Positions 8,365 to 16,326 of a stretch of 50,741 bases of DNA are shown piece after piece. A model generated the notes under the pieces. The model made no database searches. It worked only from the letters and a program-made list of their open reading frames with translations, and was not told the DNA's origin. This DNA comes from Deltaproteobacteria bacterium (GTDB lineage: Bacteria > Myxococcota_A > Polyangia > GCA-2747355 > JADLHG01). The position numbers and the translations under genes were made by a program. The first letter of the stretch is position 1. Every line of letters starts with the position of its first letter. The stretch is taken from assembly GCA_020848905.1 (NCBI GenBank), contig JADLHG010000013.1:1-50741 (forward strand), in the 5' to 3' direction.

Positions 8365-9360
8365 ATGCACGCGACAGTCACCGGGGCGACGGGTTTCCTG
8401 GGCGGTGCGCTCGCGCGGCGCCTCGTGGCCGAGGGGTGGCGGGTCGTCGGGCTCGGTCGCGACCCCGTGGAGGGCGCGCGGCTCGTGGCGGCCGGGGTGG
8501 AGTTCGTGCGTTCGGAGATCGACGACGCGGCAACGGTCTCGCGGGCGTGCGCCTCCGCGTCGGTGGTCTACCACTGCGCGGCGCTCTCCTCGGCCTGGGG
8601 CCCGACTGCGGAGTTCGTGCGGTCGAACGTCGTGGGGACGCGCGTCGTGGCGAGGGCCGCGAGGGAGGCGGGGGCCCGGCTCGTGCACGTCTCGAGCCCG
8701 AGCATCTACATCGACCAGGAGCACCACCTGGGGATCCGCGAGGACGACCCGTTCCCCGCCTGCGGGATCAACGACTACGCCGAGACGAAGCGCCTCTCCG
8801 AGGTGGAGGTGGCCGAGGCGGCCCGCGAGGGCCTGCGCGCCGTCGTGCTCCGGCCGCAGGGGATCATCGGCCCCGGAGACCGCGCGATCTTTCCCCGCGC
8901 GCTGCGGGTGGCACGCCGCGGCGTCTTCCCCGTGATCGGGGACGGGCAGACCTGGATGGACCTGACCTACGTGGAGAACGTGGTGGACGCCCTGTTGCTC
9001 GCGGGCGAGAAGGCGGGCGCAATCGGCCGCACCTACAACGTCACGAACGGCGCGCCGGTGAGGCTCTACGAGCTCATCGAGCGGGTCTTGCGCTCGCTCG
9101 GGATGGCCTGTCGGCGGCGGCGGATCCCCTTCGGGGTGGCCTGGACGGCCGCCGGCGCGCTCGAGGCCGTGCACCGCGCGTTCCTCCCGGCGCGCGAGCC
9201 GCTCCTCACGCAGTACGCCGTATGCGTGCTCGGCCGGAGCCGCACCCTCGATATCTCGCGCGCGCAGAGCGAGCTCGGCTACCGTCCGGCGGTGTCGGTC
9301 GACGAGGGGGTGGAGCGCTTCGTGGCCTGGTGGAAGGAGCAGGAACGTGCCGCGTCCTAG
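8365..9360 (+). CDS. NAD(P)-dependent epimerase/dehydratase, 3-beta-HSD-like extended SDR
   Basis: A 331-aa extended short-chain dehydrogenase. The Rossmann motif TGATGFLG is at residues 6-13, the active-site YAETK at Tyr138/Lys142, with VSSPSIYID before it carrying the Ser of the triad. A LRPQGIIGPGD segment and a DLTYVENVVDALLLA segment are typical of the 3-beta-hydroxysteroid dehydrogenase/NAD-epimerase group, which includes the OleD 2-alkyl-3-ketoacid reductases. The ATG at 8365 was chosen because GGGAG lies 8 nt upstream and the dinucleotide fold then starts properly; TTG 8344 or GTG 8350 would add 5-7 residues. In this operon it most likely reduces the beta-keto product of the ketosynthase next door. 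Confidence 0.88.
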   Translation: MHATVTGATGFLGGALARRLVAEGWRVVGLGRDPVEGARLVAAGVEFVRSEIDDAATVSRACASASVVYHCAALSSAWGPTAEFVRSNVVGTRVVARAAREAGARLVHVSSPSIYIDQEHHLGIREDDPFPACGINDYAETKRLSEVEVAEAAREGLRAVVLRPQGIIGPGDRAIFPRALRVARRGVFPVIGDGQTWMDLTYVENVVDALLLAGEKAGAIGRTYNVTNGAPVRLYELIERVLRSLGMACRRRRIPFGVAWTAAGALEAVHRAFLPAREPLLTQYAVCVLGRSRTLDISRAQSELGYRPAVSVDEGVERFVAWWKEQERAAS

Positions 9361-10204
9361 AGTCTGGTTTCTCGAGGCAGGGAGCTGTCGGCATCCTGAG
9401 TTCACCGTCATGGCCGGGGGATCGCTCAGACCCGTGCGCTTCGCCTCGGCGGTGGCGGTGATCGAGCACCCGACCGCCGGCGTGGTGCTCTTCGATACGG
9501 GGTACTCGGCGCGCTTCGTCGAGGAGACGCGTCGCTTTCCCGAGCGGCTCTACGCGCTCGCCATGCCCATGCACCTGCCCCCCGGAGCCACGGCCGTCGA
9601 GCAGCTCGCGGAGCGGGGGGTCGCGCCGTCGGAGGTGCGAACCGTGATCCTGTCGCACTTCCACGTGGACCACGTGGGCGGGACGCGGGACTTTCCGCGC
9701 GCCCGCTTCGTCTACCAGCGGTCCGCGTGGGAGGCGGTGCGCCGTCTGCGCGGCTTCTCCGGCGTGCGTGTGGGCTTCATCCCGGCCTTTCTGCCGGGGG
9801 ACTTCGAGGCGCGTTCGCTCCCCGTCACTCGCGAGGCGTTCGCCTCGTTCGCCGCGCCGAGCGCGTTCGGCGGCGGCCACGACCTGCTCGGGGATGGAAG
9901 CGTGGTGCTGGTGGACCTCCCCGGGCACGCCAGGGGACACACCGGGGCCCTCGTTCGCGCCGAGGACGGCGTCGAGTACTTTCTCGTCGGGGACGCGTGC
10001 TGGCTGTCGAAGGGGCTGCGCGAGGCCCGGCTGCCGAACCGCGTGACCTCGCTCTTCCTGGATAGCCGCACGCGCTACGCCGAGACGCAGGCGCGCCTGC
10101 GCGACTTCGCCGCCACGCACCCGGCGACGCGGCTCGTGCCCTGCCATTGCAGCGAGGCCTACGCCGGCCTGCCGAAGTGGTCCTCGCGGGAGCAGGTCGC
10201 CTGA
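9347..10204 (+). CDS. Metallo-beta-lactamase-fold hydrolase
   Basis: A 285-aa protein with the zinc-binding HFHVDHVGG motif (His104, His106, Asp108, His109), a LPGHARGHTG segment for the next ligand, LVGDACW with the bridging Asp, and a late PCHCSE. The order matches lactonase/glyoxalase-like MBL hydrolases. The GTG start has AAGGAG 8-13 nt upstream and overlaps the previous gene by 14 nt. The operon lacks a thioesterase domain, so a role in releasing a thioester or in hydrolysing a lactone or ester intermediate is a reasonable inference, not a demonstrated one. No signal peptide is seen, so it should be cytoplasmic. Confidence 0.88.
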   Translation: MPRPRVWFLEAGSCRHPEFTVMAGGSLRPVRFASAVAVIEHPTAGVVLFDTGYSARFVEETRRFPERLYALAMPMHLPPGATAVEQLAERGVAPSEVRTVILSHFHVDHVGGTRDFPRARFVYQRSAWEAVRRLRGFSGVRVGFIPAFLPGDFEARSLPVTREAFASFAAPSAFGGGHDLLGDGSVVLVDLPGHARGHTGALVRAEDGVEYFLVGDACWLSKGLREARLPNRVTSLFLDSRTRYAETQARLRDFAATHPATRLVPCHCSEAYAGLPKWSSREQVA

Positions 10205-11541
10205 GCCGCCTGAGGATCCTCCTCGAGTACCTCCGCGTGCGGTGGTGGCGACGCTTCCGCAGTCGGGAGGCGCTCGAGCGCTGGCAGGATCGCCGGGTGC
10301 GCCGCCTGCTCCCCTGGGTGCTGCGCCGCTCGGCCTTCTACCGCGCGCTCTACGCCGGCCGGGAGCTCGGGAGCTGGGGGACGCTCCCCACCATCGACAA
10401 GGCGCGCATGCTGGCGGGGTTCGACACGCTGAACACCGTCGGGATCGGCCGCGCCGAGGCGGAGGCGCTGGCCCTGCGCTCCGAGGAGACGCGCGACTTC
10501 CGCGCGGAGCTGCGCGGGGTGGACGTGATCCTCTCCAGCGGGACGAGCGGGCAGCGTGGGCTGGCGCTGGTCTCGGCGCGCGAGCGGGACCTCTACGTCG
10601 GGACACTCCTCGCGCGCGTCCTGCCGGGGTCGCTGCGGGAGAGGCACCGCGTGGCGCTCTTCCTACGCGCGAACAGCAACGTCTACCGCGCCACGGGGCG
10701 GGGCCGCCTGACCTTCGACTACTTCGACCTCTTCGAGCCGCTCGAGGCGCACCTCGCGCGACTCCAGACTTTGCAGCCCACGCTGCTCGTGGCTCCCGCC
10801 TCGGTGCTGCGGGCCCTGGCCGAGCTCCAGGTGGACGGGAAGCTCGCGCTCTCGCCACGCCGGGTCTTTTCGGTGGCCGAGGTGCTCGAGCCGCTCGACG
10901 AGGCGTTCATCGCGCGGGCCTTCGCGCAGCGCGTGCACCAGCTCTACCAGTGCACCGAGGGCTTCCTCGGCGTGACCTGCGCGGAGGGGACGCTCCACCT
11001 GAACGAGGATCTCGTGGTGGTGCAGAAGGAGTGGATTGACGAGGCCAGCGGGCGCTTCGTCCCCATCCTGACCGACTTCGTCCGTACCACGCAGCCCCTC
11101 CTGCGCTACCGGCTGGACGACGTGCTGATCGAACGGCGCGTCCCCTGCCCGTGCGGCTCGGTCTACACGGCGCTCGAGCGCGTCGAGGGGCGCGCGGGGG
11201 ACGTGCTGCTCCTCGAGCCGGCGGGCGAGACGGGGAGGGCGCTGGTGCGCCTCTTCCCCGACGTGATGGCGCGGCTCCTCACCCGCGCCTCGGGGGAGAT
11301 CCTCGAGTACCACGTGCTCCAGCTCTCTCCGACGCGGCTGCGCGTAGAGCTCCGCGTCTTCGACGAGCCGCGGCGCGCGGAGGTGGAGGCGGTGGTGCGC
11401 GCGGCGGTGGAGCGTGTGGCTCAGGGGCTCGGTGCGCGCGTGCCGGAGCTGGAGTTCGCCCGCTACGAGCCGCGGGTCGGGCCGAGAAAACTGCGCCGGA
11501 TCGAGCGGGCCTTCGAGGAGCCGGCGCGTCGCGACGTTTAG
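10177..11541 (+). CDS. F390-synthetase-related adenylate-forming enzyme (PaaK/CapK-like)
   Basis: About 454 aa, resembling phenylacetate-CoA ligase/coenzyme F390 synthetase relatives. Visible features are REALERWQDRRVRRLLPWVL near the N-terminus, the ATP-binding ILSSGTSGQRG loop, QLYQCTEGF, a RYRLDDV segment and a Cys pair, PCPCGS. Related proteins occur in biosynthetic clusters next to KAS III, SDR and MBL genes (family memory; no search run). These enzymes activate a carboxylate as acyl-AMP, often an aryl or acyl acid. The start is uncertain: TTG 10147, GTG 10177, or a non-standard CTG at 10201 that would overlap the previous stop as CTGA and would best fit the family's usual N-terminus. 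The stop overlaps the stop of the convergent lipoprotein gene (11538) by 4 nt. Confidence 0.82.
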   Translation: MVLAGAGRLSRLRILLEYLRVRWWRRFRSREALERWQDRRVRRLLPWVLRRSAFYRALYAGRELGSWGTLPTIDKARMLAGFDTLNTVGIGRAEAEALALRSEETRDFRAELRGVDVILSSGTSGQRGLALVSARERDLYVGTLLARVLPGSLRERHRVALFLRANSNVYRATGRGRLTFDYFDLFEPLEAHLARLQTLQPTLLVAPASVLRALAELQVDGKLALSPRRVFSVAEVLEPLDEAFIARAFAQRVHQLYQCTEGFLGVTCAEGTLHLNEDLVVVQKEWIDEASGRFVPILTDFVRTTQPLLRYRLDDVLIERRVPCPCGSVYTALERVEGRAGDVLLLEPAGETGRALVRLFPDVMARLLTRASGEILEYHVLQLSPTRLRVELRVFDEPRRAEVEAVVRAAVERVAQGLGARVPELEFARYEPRVGPRKLRRIERAFEEPARRDV

Positions 11542-14500
11542 GGGCCGTCGAGCCCCACGCCGAAGCTGTTCGGCAGGTCCGGTGCGCGCTTGGACCAGGT
11601 GGGCTCTCCGTCGGGACCCGTGTAGCCCTGGAGCAGCGGGTGGACCCAGGCCGCGTCGTTGCCGAGGGGGTCCGGCGAGAAGAAGGGTTTGCGGCTGTAG
11701 CTGTCCTTGCCTCCCCCGAGGTCGAGGAAGATCCCCGTCACGCGAAGGCGGTGGCGCGGGTGCGTGGGGCTCTGGTAGTCCTCGCCCGCCGCGGTGCCGC
11801 CGAAGCCCGAATAGTGCGAGCTGGAGTAGACGTCGTCTCCGCCCACGTTGACAAAGAGTGCGGTGCTGCTGGTGGAGCCCTGACCGAAGGTGGCCCACGC
11901 CCCGTGGTAGTCGTCGGCGCCGCCGTCGTCCTGGTGCCACGCGAAGCTGAAGTCGTGCCCGAAGCCGAGGCTCAGCCCGACGAGCGGCAGCGTCGCGCCG
12001 TAGGAGTCGTCGCCGCGCGCGTCGTGAAAGAGCCCGAGCCCGAAGTGCGCCCCCGCGCCGAGGCAGTAGACGCGCCCGTCGTAGCGGTCGTTCCCCTCCG
12101 CGTCGAGGAGCACACCCAGGCCGAACCAGTAGCCCGCTCCCTGGCAGAAGGCGCCGCAGGTGTAGCGGTCGGCGCCGGCCAGATCCACGAGCAGTCCGAG
12201 CCCGCCCGACGAGTGCACCTGGTTCGCGATCCCGTCGGGCGGAAAGTCGCCGCGGCGCCCCTCGGCGGCGCCCTGGCTCAGGCTCGCGGAATAGAGATAG
12301 TCGTCCTGCTTCCGACGCTGGCTCTTGCGGATGTAGGTGTTGCCGGGCTCGGTGCGATAGGTGTCGTCTCCCTCCAGGTCGGCGAGGAGCCCCACCCCCT
12401 TCACCAGGGAGGCGCCCTGCACGAGCGTGTAGCCCTGGTGCTCGTCGTCGCCTCCGAGGTCCACGAGCAGGCCCAGGCCGAAGAGCGCCGAGCCCTGCGC
12501 GCCGGCCTCCGCGCGGTAGAGGTCGTTCCCGCCGTCGTCGAAGAGGACGCCGACGCCGAGCTCTCCGAAGCCCTGGCTGAAGCGCAGACTCTCGTAGCGA
12601 TCGTCGCCCTTGCCGTAGTCGAAGAGCATCCCCACGCCGAGCCGGCCCGCTCCCTGACGCGCCTCCATCGACTGGCTCTGCGGCGGCTCCGGCGGCGCGG
12701 CGCGACCGTCGGCGTCGGAGACCGGACGCGTGGTTCCGTCGTAGGGGCCGGGGACGGCTGCGTAGCCGTACCGGTCGCGGCCGCCGAGGTCGATGGCCAG
12801 GGAGATCGGGTTTCGCACGGAGCGGTTCGCCCCCACCGCGAGCTCGTAGCGGTCGTCGCCCCCGACGTCGACGAGCAGAGCCAGGTCTCCCGCAAAGGCG
12901 GGATCGTCGGCGCGATAGACCTGGTCGCGGCCGTCGCCGATCACGAGGCGCCCGACGGGGGTCAGGTGGTTGAAGGAGAACGTCCCCGTGACGGTCAGCT
13001 CGCGCAGGCCGCTCGTCTCCACGGCTCGCGCCAGCACCGCCGCGGCCTCGGCCAGCTTGGCGTAGCGGAGCTGGCGCTCGAGCACGGTGCGGTCGAGCTC
13101 CTTCGCGAGGTCGATTGGCCCACCGACCATCGCGCCGGGCTTGATCCGGTAGTAGATGCCGGGGAGGTTCGAGAAGAAGCGCAGGAGCTGCCCCTCGTCG
13201 GGCAGGAGCGCCGCGAGGGCCTCGTGCCGGAGCGCGATGGCGCGACGGAGCGCCACGAGCAAGGGGACGAGCTTCGCCTTCAGCACGAGCGGTAGCTCCT
13301 TCGCCTTCGGCGCGAGCTCCGCGAGCAGCTCGCCTCGGGGCCGGCCGTCTCCCGCGTGAAGTTCCACGACGGCCTCCTCGAAGGTGGGGCTCGAAGCGGT
13401 GGCAGGCAGCGGGTCGGGGAGGGGCTCGTCCCAGAGCTCCGCGGCGAGGCGCAGCAGCGACCCCACGGGCTCGGGACTCGCCTTCGCCGCCCGGACGCGG
13501 TCGAGCAGGCGTGCGCGAAAGGCAGGGACGGCGAGCGGGGCGTAGTAGAGGCGGTTGTAGCTCGAGAGCCGGAAGGGATCGTCGGTGAGCGACGCGGCGT
13601 AGACCTTCCGCAGGTCCCCGTAGCGGTGGCCCACGTCGCAGCTCGTACGCTTGACCTGGGCGAGCGCCTTGCCGAGCGACGCGCCGAGGGGGGTGGGCTC
13701 CGCGGCGCAGGCGCAGCGATACGGGACGCAGTGCGTGCCGCCGAGCGGGGGCAGCGGGGCGCAGAAGGCCTCCGGCCCGCACGCGAGGTCGCTGTCGCAG
13801 CCACGGGTGCAGAACGCCACGCCGAGCCGGTTTCCCGCGGGGGCGCAGACGCTCGCGCTCGACGGGCAGCCCGCGGTGGCGCACGCCGCGCCGAGCCCAT
13901 CGTCGGAGGCGCGCACACCGCAGCTGGCCGAGCTGGGGTCGGGGAGGGGCTGGCAAACCTTTCGCCCGCCGTCGTCGGGGAGGCAGGCCTTGAAGCCTTG
14001 GGGACAGTCGGCCGCGCTCGCGCAGGCCCGCGTGCAGCGCGCGGCGCCGCCCATCGTGGCGCAGAGGCTCTCGGGTCCCGTGCAGGGCCGGTCCGCGCCG
14101 CAGCTCTCCCCCGTCCGGTCGCAACGTCCGCTTTGCGGTACGCACTGCCCGCGCGTTGCGGCCACCCCCCCCGGGCCCTTGCAGGCGTAGCCCGGCGGGC
14201 AGGGCTCTTGCGCGTCGCAGGCCCGCGCGCAGAAGGGAAGGCCTCCCTCGGAGACGAGGCAATCGTCTTTCGGACCTCCGCACTGCTCGTCGGAGCTGCA
14301 GAGCAGCGGCGCGCAGAGCGGAGCGCCGACGGAGGTGCCGCCGTCGCAGCCTTGCCCCGGGACGCAGCCGTCGGGGCCGGCGTCTCGCGACGGGGTCCCG
14401 CGATCCGGGCCCGGGGCGATTGCGTCGGGGAGCCCACCGCCACTGCCGTCGCAGCCGAGGGACCCGGCGACGGCGAGAGAGGAGAGCAGGAGTGTCGCGA

Positions 14501-14543
14501 CGTGCCGGCGACCTACACCGGCCGTGTGGCCTGCGCGAGCCAT
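11538..14543 (-). CDS. Large Cys-rich lipoprotein with a GDD-Y repeat region
   Basis: A 1001-aa exported protein. Residues 1-31 form a signal peptide, LLLSSLAVAGSLGC, with Cys31 as likely lipidation site (lipobox SLGC, not perfect). Residues about 30-290 are dense in cysteine pairs such as SSDEQCGG and CPPGYAC, probably disulfide-bonded. A helical region follows, and from about residue 560 there are some twelve copies of a G-(G/D)-(D/N)-D-x-Y motif (for example GGDDRYE, GGNDLYR, GDDTYR, EGNDRYD, GADDYHG) spaced about 25-45 residues, each preceded by a hydrophobic FGLGLLVDL-like strand. That suggests a beta-solenoid, possibly calcium-binding. AAGGA lies 9 nt before the ATG, and the gene overlaps the aminopeptidase end by 31 nt, so it closes that operon. 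Function unknown; surface or outer-membrane location is inferred. Confidence 0.85.
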   Translation of the reverse strand: MARAGHTAGVGRRHVATLLLSSLAVAGSLGCDGSGGGLPDAIAPGPDRGTPSRDAGPDGCVPGQGCDGGTSVGAPLCAPLLCSSDEQCGGPKDDCLVSEGGLPFCARACDAQEPCPPGYACKGPGGVAATRGQCVPQSGRCDRTGESCGADRPCTGPESLCATMGGAARCTRACASAADCPQGFKACLPDDGGRKVCQPLPDPSSASCGVRASDDGLGAACATAGCPSSASVCAPAGNRLGVAFCTRGCDSDLACGPEAFCAPLPPLGGTHCVPYRCACAAEPTPLGASLGKALAQVKRTSCDVGHRYGDLRKVYAASLTDDPFRLSSYNRLYYAPLAVPAFRARLLDRVRAAKASPEPVGSLLRLAAELWDEPLPDPLPATASSPTFEEAVVELHAGDGRPRGELLAELAPKAKELPLVLKAKLVPLLVALRRAIALRHEALAALLPDEGQLLRFFSNLPGIYYRIKPGAMVGGPIDLAKELDRTVLERQLRYAKLAEAAAVLARAVETSGLRELTVTGTFSFNHLTPVGRLVIGDGRDQVYRADDPAFAGDLALLVDVGGDDRYELAVGANRSVRNPISLAIDLGGRDRYGYAAVPGPYDGTTRPVSDADGRAAPPEPPQSQSMEARQGAGRLGVGMLFDYGKGDDRYESLRFSQGFGELGVGVLFDDGGNDLYRAEAGAQGSALFGLGLLVDLGGDDEHQGYTLVQGASLVKGVGLLADLEGDDTYRTEPGNTYIRKSQRRKQDDYLYSASLSQGAAEGRRGDFPPDGIANQVHSSGGLGLLVDLAGADRYTCGAFCQGAGYWFGLGVLLDAEGNDRYDGRVYCLGAGAHFGLGLFHDARGDDSYGATLPLVGLSLGFGHDFSFAWHQDDGGADDYHGAWATFGQGSTSSTALFVNVGGDDVYSSSHYSGFGGTAAGEDYQSPTHPRHRLRVTGIFLDLGGGKDSYSRKPFFSPDPLGNDAAWVHPLLQGYTGPDGEPTWSKRAPDLPNSFGVGLDGP

Positions 14544-16312
14544 TTGGCTGCGTCCTTGGAGAGGAGGGGGGTGAGCGTCTGCCGCACGCGGGCGTGGTAC
14601 TCGTCGAGCCAGGCGCGCTCCTCGATCGAGAGCAAGCCCCGGTCCACGAGCCGCCGCTCGATGGGGCACAGGGTCAGGGTCTCGAAGCGGAAGAACGGCG
14701 GCTCGCGCCCCGCGAGCGCTTCGTCGGGGACCACGGCCATCAGGTTCTCGAGGCGAATGCCGTAGGCACCGGGGAGATAGAAGCCGGGCTCGTTCGAGAG
14801 CACGTTCCCCTCCTCGAGGGGGATGCCGATGCAGCGCGTGGCGCTGATCGCCTGCGGGCCCTCGTGGACGTTCAGGTAGCAGCCCACCCCGTGCCCCGTG
14901 CCGTGCGCGTAGTCGAGTCCCGCCTCCCAGAGGGCGTGGCGGGCGAAGGCGTCGAGCTGGCGGCCCGCGGTGCCCGCCGGGAAACGGGAGCGGGAAAGCG
15001 CGATCATCCCCTGCAGCACGCGCGTGAAGCGGTCCTTCTGCTCGGCGGTCGCCTCGCCACCGAGGAGCACGGTGCGCGTGATGTCGGTCGTCCCGTCCAG
15101 GTACTGCCCCCCCGAGTCGATGAGGTAGATCCCCTCCGGGCGGAGCGGCACGTCCTGGTCGGGCGTGACGCGATAATGAATGATCGCGCCGTGCGGGCCA
15201 TAGCCCGAGATGGCCTCGAAGCTGTCGGCCTGATAGCGGTCGCCCTCCGCGCGCAGGGCCGTGAGGTGCGCCGACGCGGTCATCTCCGTCACGCCGCCCT
15301 TCCGGACGGCTCCCTCGAGCCAGTGGAGAAAGCGCACGACCGCCACGCCGTCCCGCACGTGCGCGCGCCGGATGCCGTTCAGCTCGGTCGGGTTCTTGCG
15401 CGCCTTGAGGCGCCAGATCGGCGAGAGCTCGATGGTGAGCTTGGCCCCCTTCAGCTTGCCGAGCACCCACTGGTTCACGCTCAGGCTGTCCACGAAGACG
15501 CTCGCCTTGGCCTTGCCGAGGCGAGCGAGCGCGGGCCCCATCTCCTCGTAGGGGCAGAGCCGCACCTTCTTGCCCAGCGCCTTGCGCAGCGCGGGGGTGA
15601 CCTTCTCCTCGGCGACGAAGAGCGTGGCCTCCTTCGACGTGACCAGGCCGTAGCTGATGACCACCGGGTTGTGGTCCACGTCCCGGCCTCGGATGTTGTA
15701 GAGCCACGCGATGGCGTCGAGGGCCGTGAGCACGAGCGCCTCGGCGCCGCTGCGCCGCATCGCCTCGCGCACGCGCCGGAGCTTCTCCGAGGTCGGCTCT
15801 CCCGCGTACTCGAGGCTGAGCGGCTGCACGGGTCCGGCGGGGAGCGGCGGGCGGTCCTGCCAGATGTGGTCCACCAGGTTGGTCTCGAGGAGCTTGAGGC
15901 GTCCCCCCGCCTTGGTCGCGGCGGCCTCGAGCGCCTCCGCGAGCGGGCGAGAGAGCACGTTCGGATCGACGCCGAGGACCTCGTCACGCCCGAGCGTCCG
16001 GCTCACCCACTCCGGCAGGCTCGGCACCTCCCGAAGTCCCTGCTTGAAGAGCTGGAAGCCGGTGCCGGCGAGCTCGCGCTCGGCCTGCAGGTGGTAGCGC
16101 CCGTCGGTCCACAGCCCCGCGTGCTTCTGCGTCACCACGATGTCGCCGACGGAGCCGCTGAAGCCGCTCAGCCACTTGCGCCGCTGCCAGCACTCGGGGA
16201 CGTATTCGCTCTGGTGCGGGTCGATGCTCGGAACGAAGTAGGCGTGAAGGCCGTGTCGCTGCATCTCGGTGCGGAGCGCGGCGAGGCGGGCCTTGGCGGC
16301 GGCGAGGGCCAT
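14513..16312 (-). CDS. pepP: Xaa-Pro aminopeptidase (aminopeptidase P, M24B)
   Basis: A 599-aa long-form aminopeptidase P, which removes N-terminal residues before proline. The N-terminal creatinase-type domains carry YFVPSIDPHQSEYVPE and GFSGSVG. The C-terminal pita-bread domain has the metal ligands in LIDSGGQYLDGTTDITRT (two Asp), HGTGHGVG (His), SNEPGFY (Glu) and IRLENL (Glu). The length fits the eukaryote-like, three-domain form rather than the 440-aa E. coli form. AAAGGA lies 8 nt upstream of the ATG, and the gene follows the VKOR-DsbA fusion by 14 nt, so they share a transcript. No signal peptide; it should be cytoplasmic. The gene symbol is by family only. Confidence 0.93.
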   Translation of the reverse strand: MALAAAKARLAALRTEMQRHGLHAYFVPSIDPHQSEYVPECWQRRKWLSGFSGSVGDIVVTQKHAGLWTDGRYHLQAERELAGTGFQLFKQGLREVPSLPEWVSRTLGRDEVLGVDPNVLSRPLAEALEAAATKAGGRLKLLETNLVDHIWQDRPPLPAGPVQPLSLEYAGEPTSEKLRRVREAMRRSGAEALVLTALDAIAWLYNIRGRDVDHNPVVISYGLVTSKEATLFVAEEKVTPALRKALGKKVRLCPYEEMGPALARLGKAKASVFVDSLSVNQWVLGKLKGAKLTIELSPIWRLKARKNPTELNGIRRAHVRDGVAVVRFLHWLEGAVRKGGVTEMTASAHLTALRAEGDRYQADSFEAISGYGPHGAIIHYRVTPDQDVPLRPEGIYLIDSGGQYLDGTTDITRTVLLGGEATAEQKDRFTRVLQGMIALSRSRFPAGTAGRQLDAFARHALWEAGLDYAHGTGHGVGCYLNVHEGPQAISATRCIGIPLEEGNVLSNEPGFYLPGAYGIRLENLMAVVPDEALAGREPPFFRFETLTLCPIERRLVDRGLLSIEERAWLDEYHARVRQTLTPLLSKDAAKWLAQATRPV

Positions 16313-16326
16313 GGAGCGGGTCCTTT

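Noticed and set aside
7319-9360. Calling the ketosynthase and SDR an OleA-OleD olefin pathway
   Set aside because: There is no OleB alpha/beta-hydrolase or OleC ligase of that type, the AMP-ligase is a FAAL with a carrier domain, and an NRPS module leads the operon.
10663-11541. Lower part of a 1206-codon minus-strand frame antisense to the adenylating enzyme
   Set aside because: It is not the lipoprotein frame: the lipoprotein stops at 11538, and this other frame only stays open by GC bias.
11538-14543. RTX toxin-type calcium repeats in the lipoprotein tail
   Set aside because: The spacing is 25-45 residues rather than nine, and the GGxGxDxUx nonapeptide is absent.
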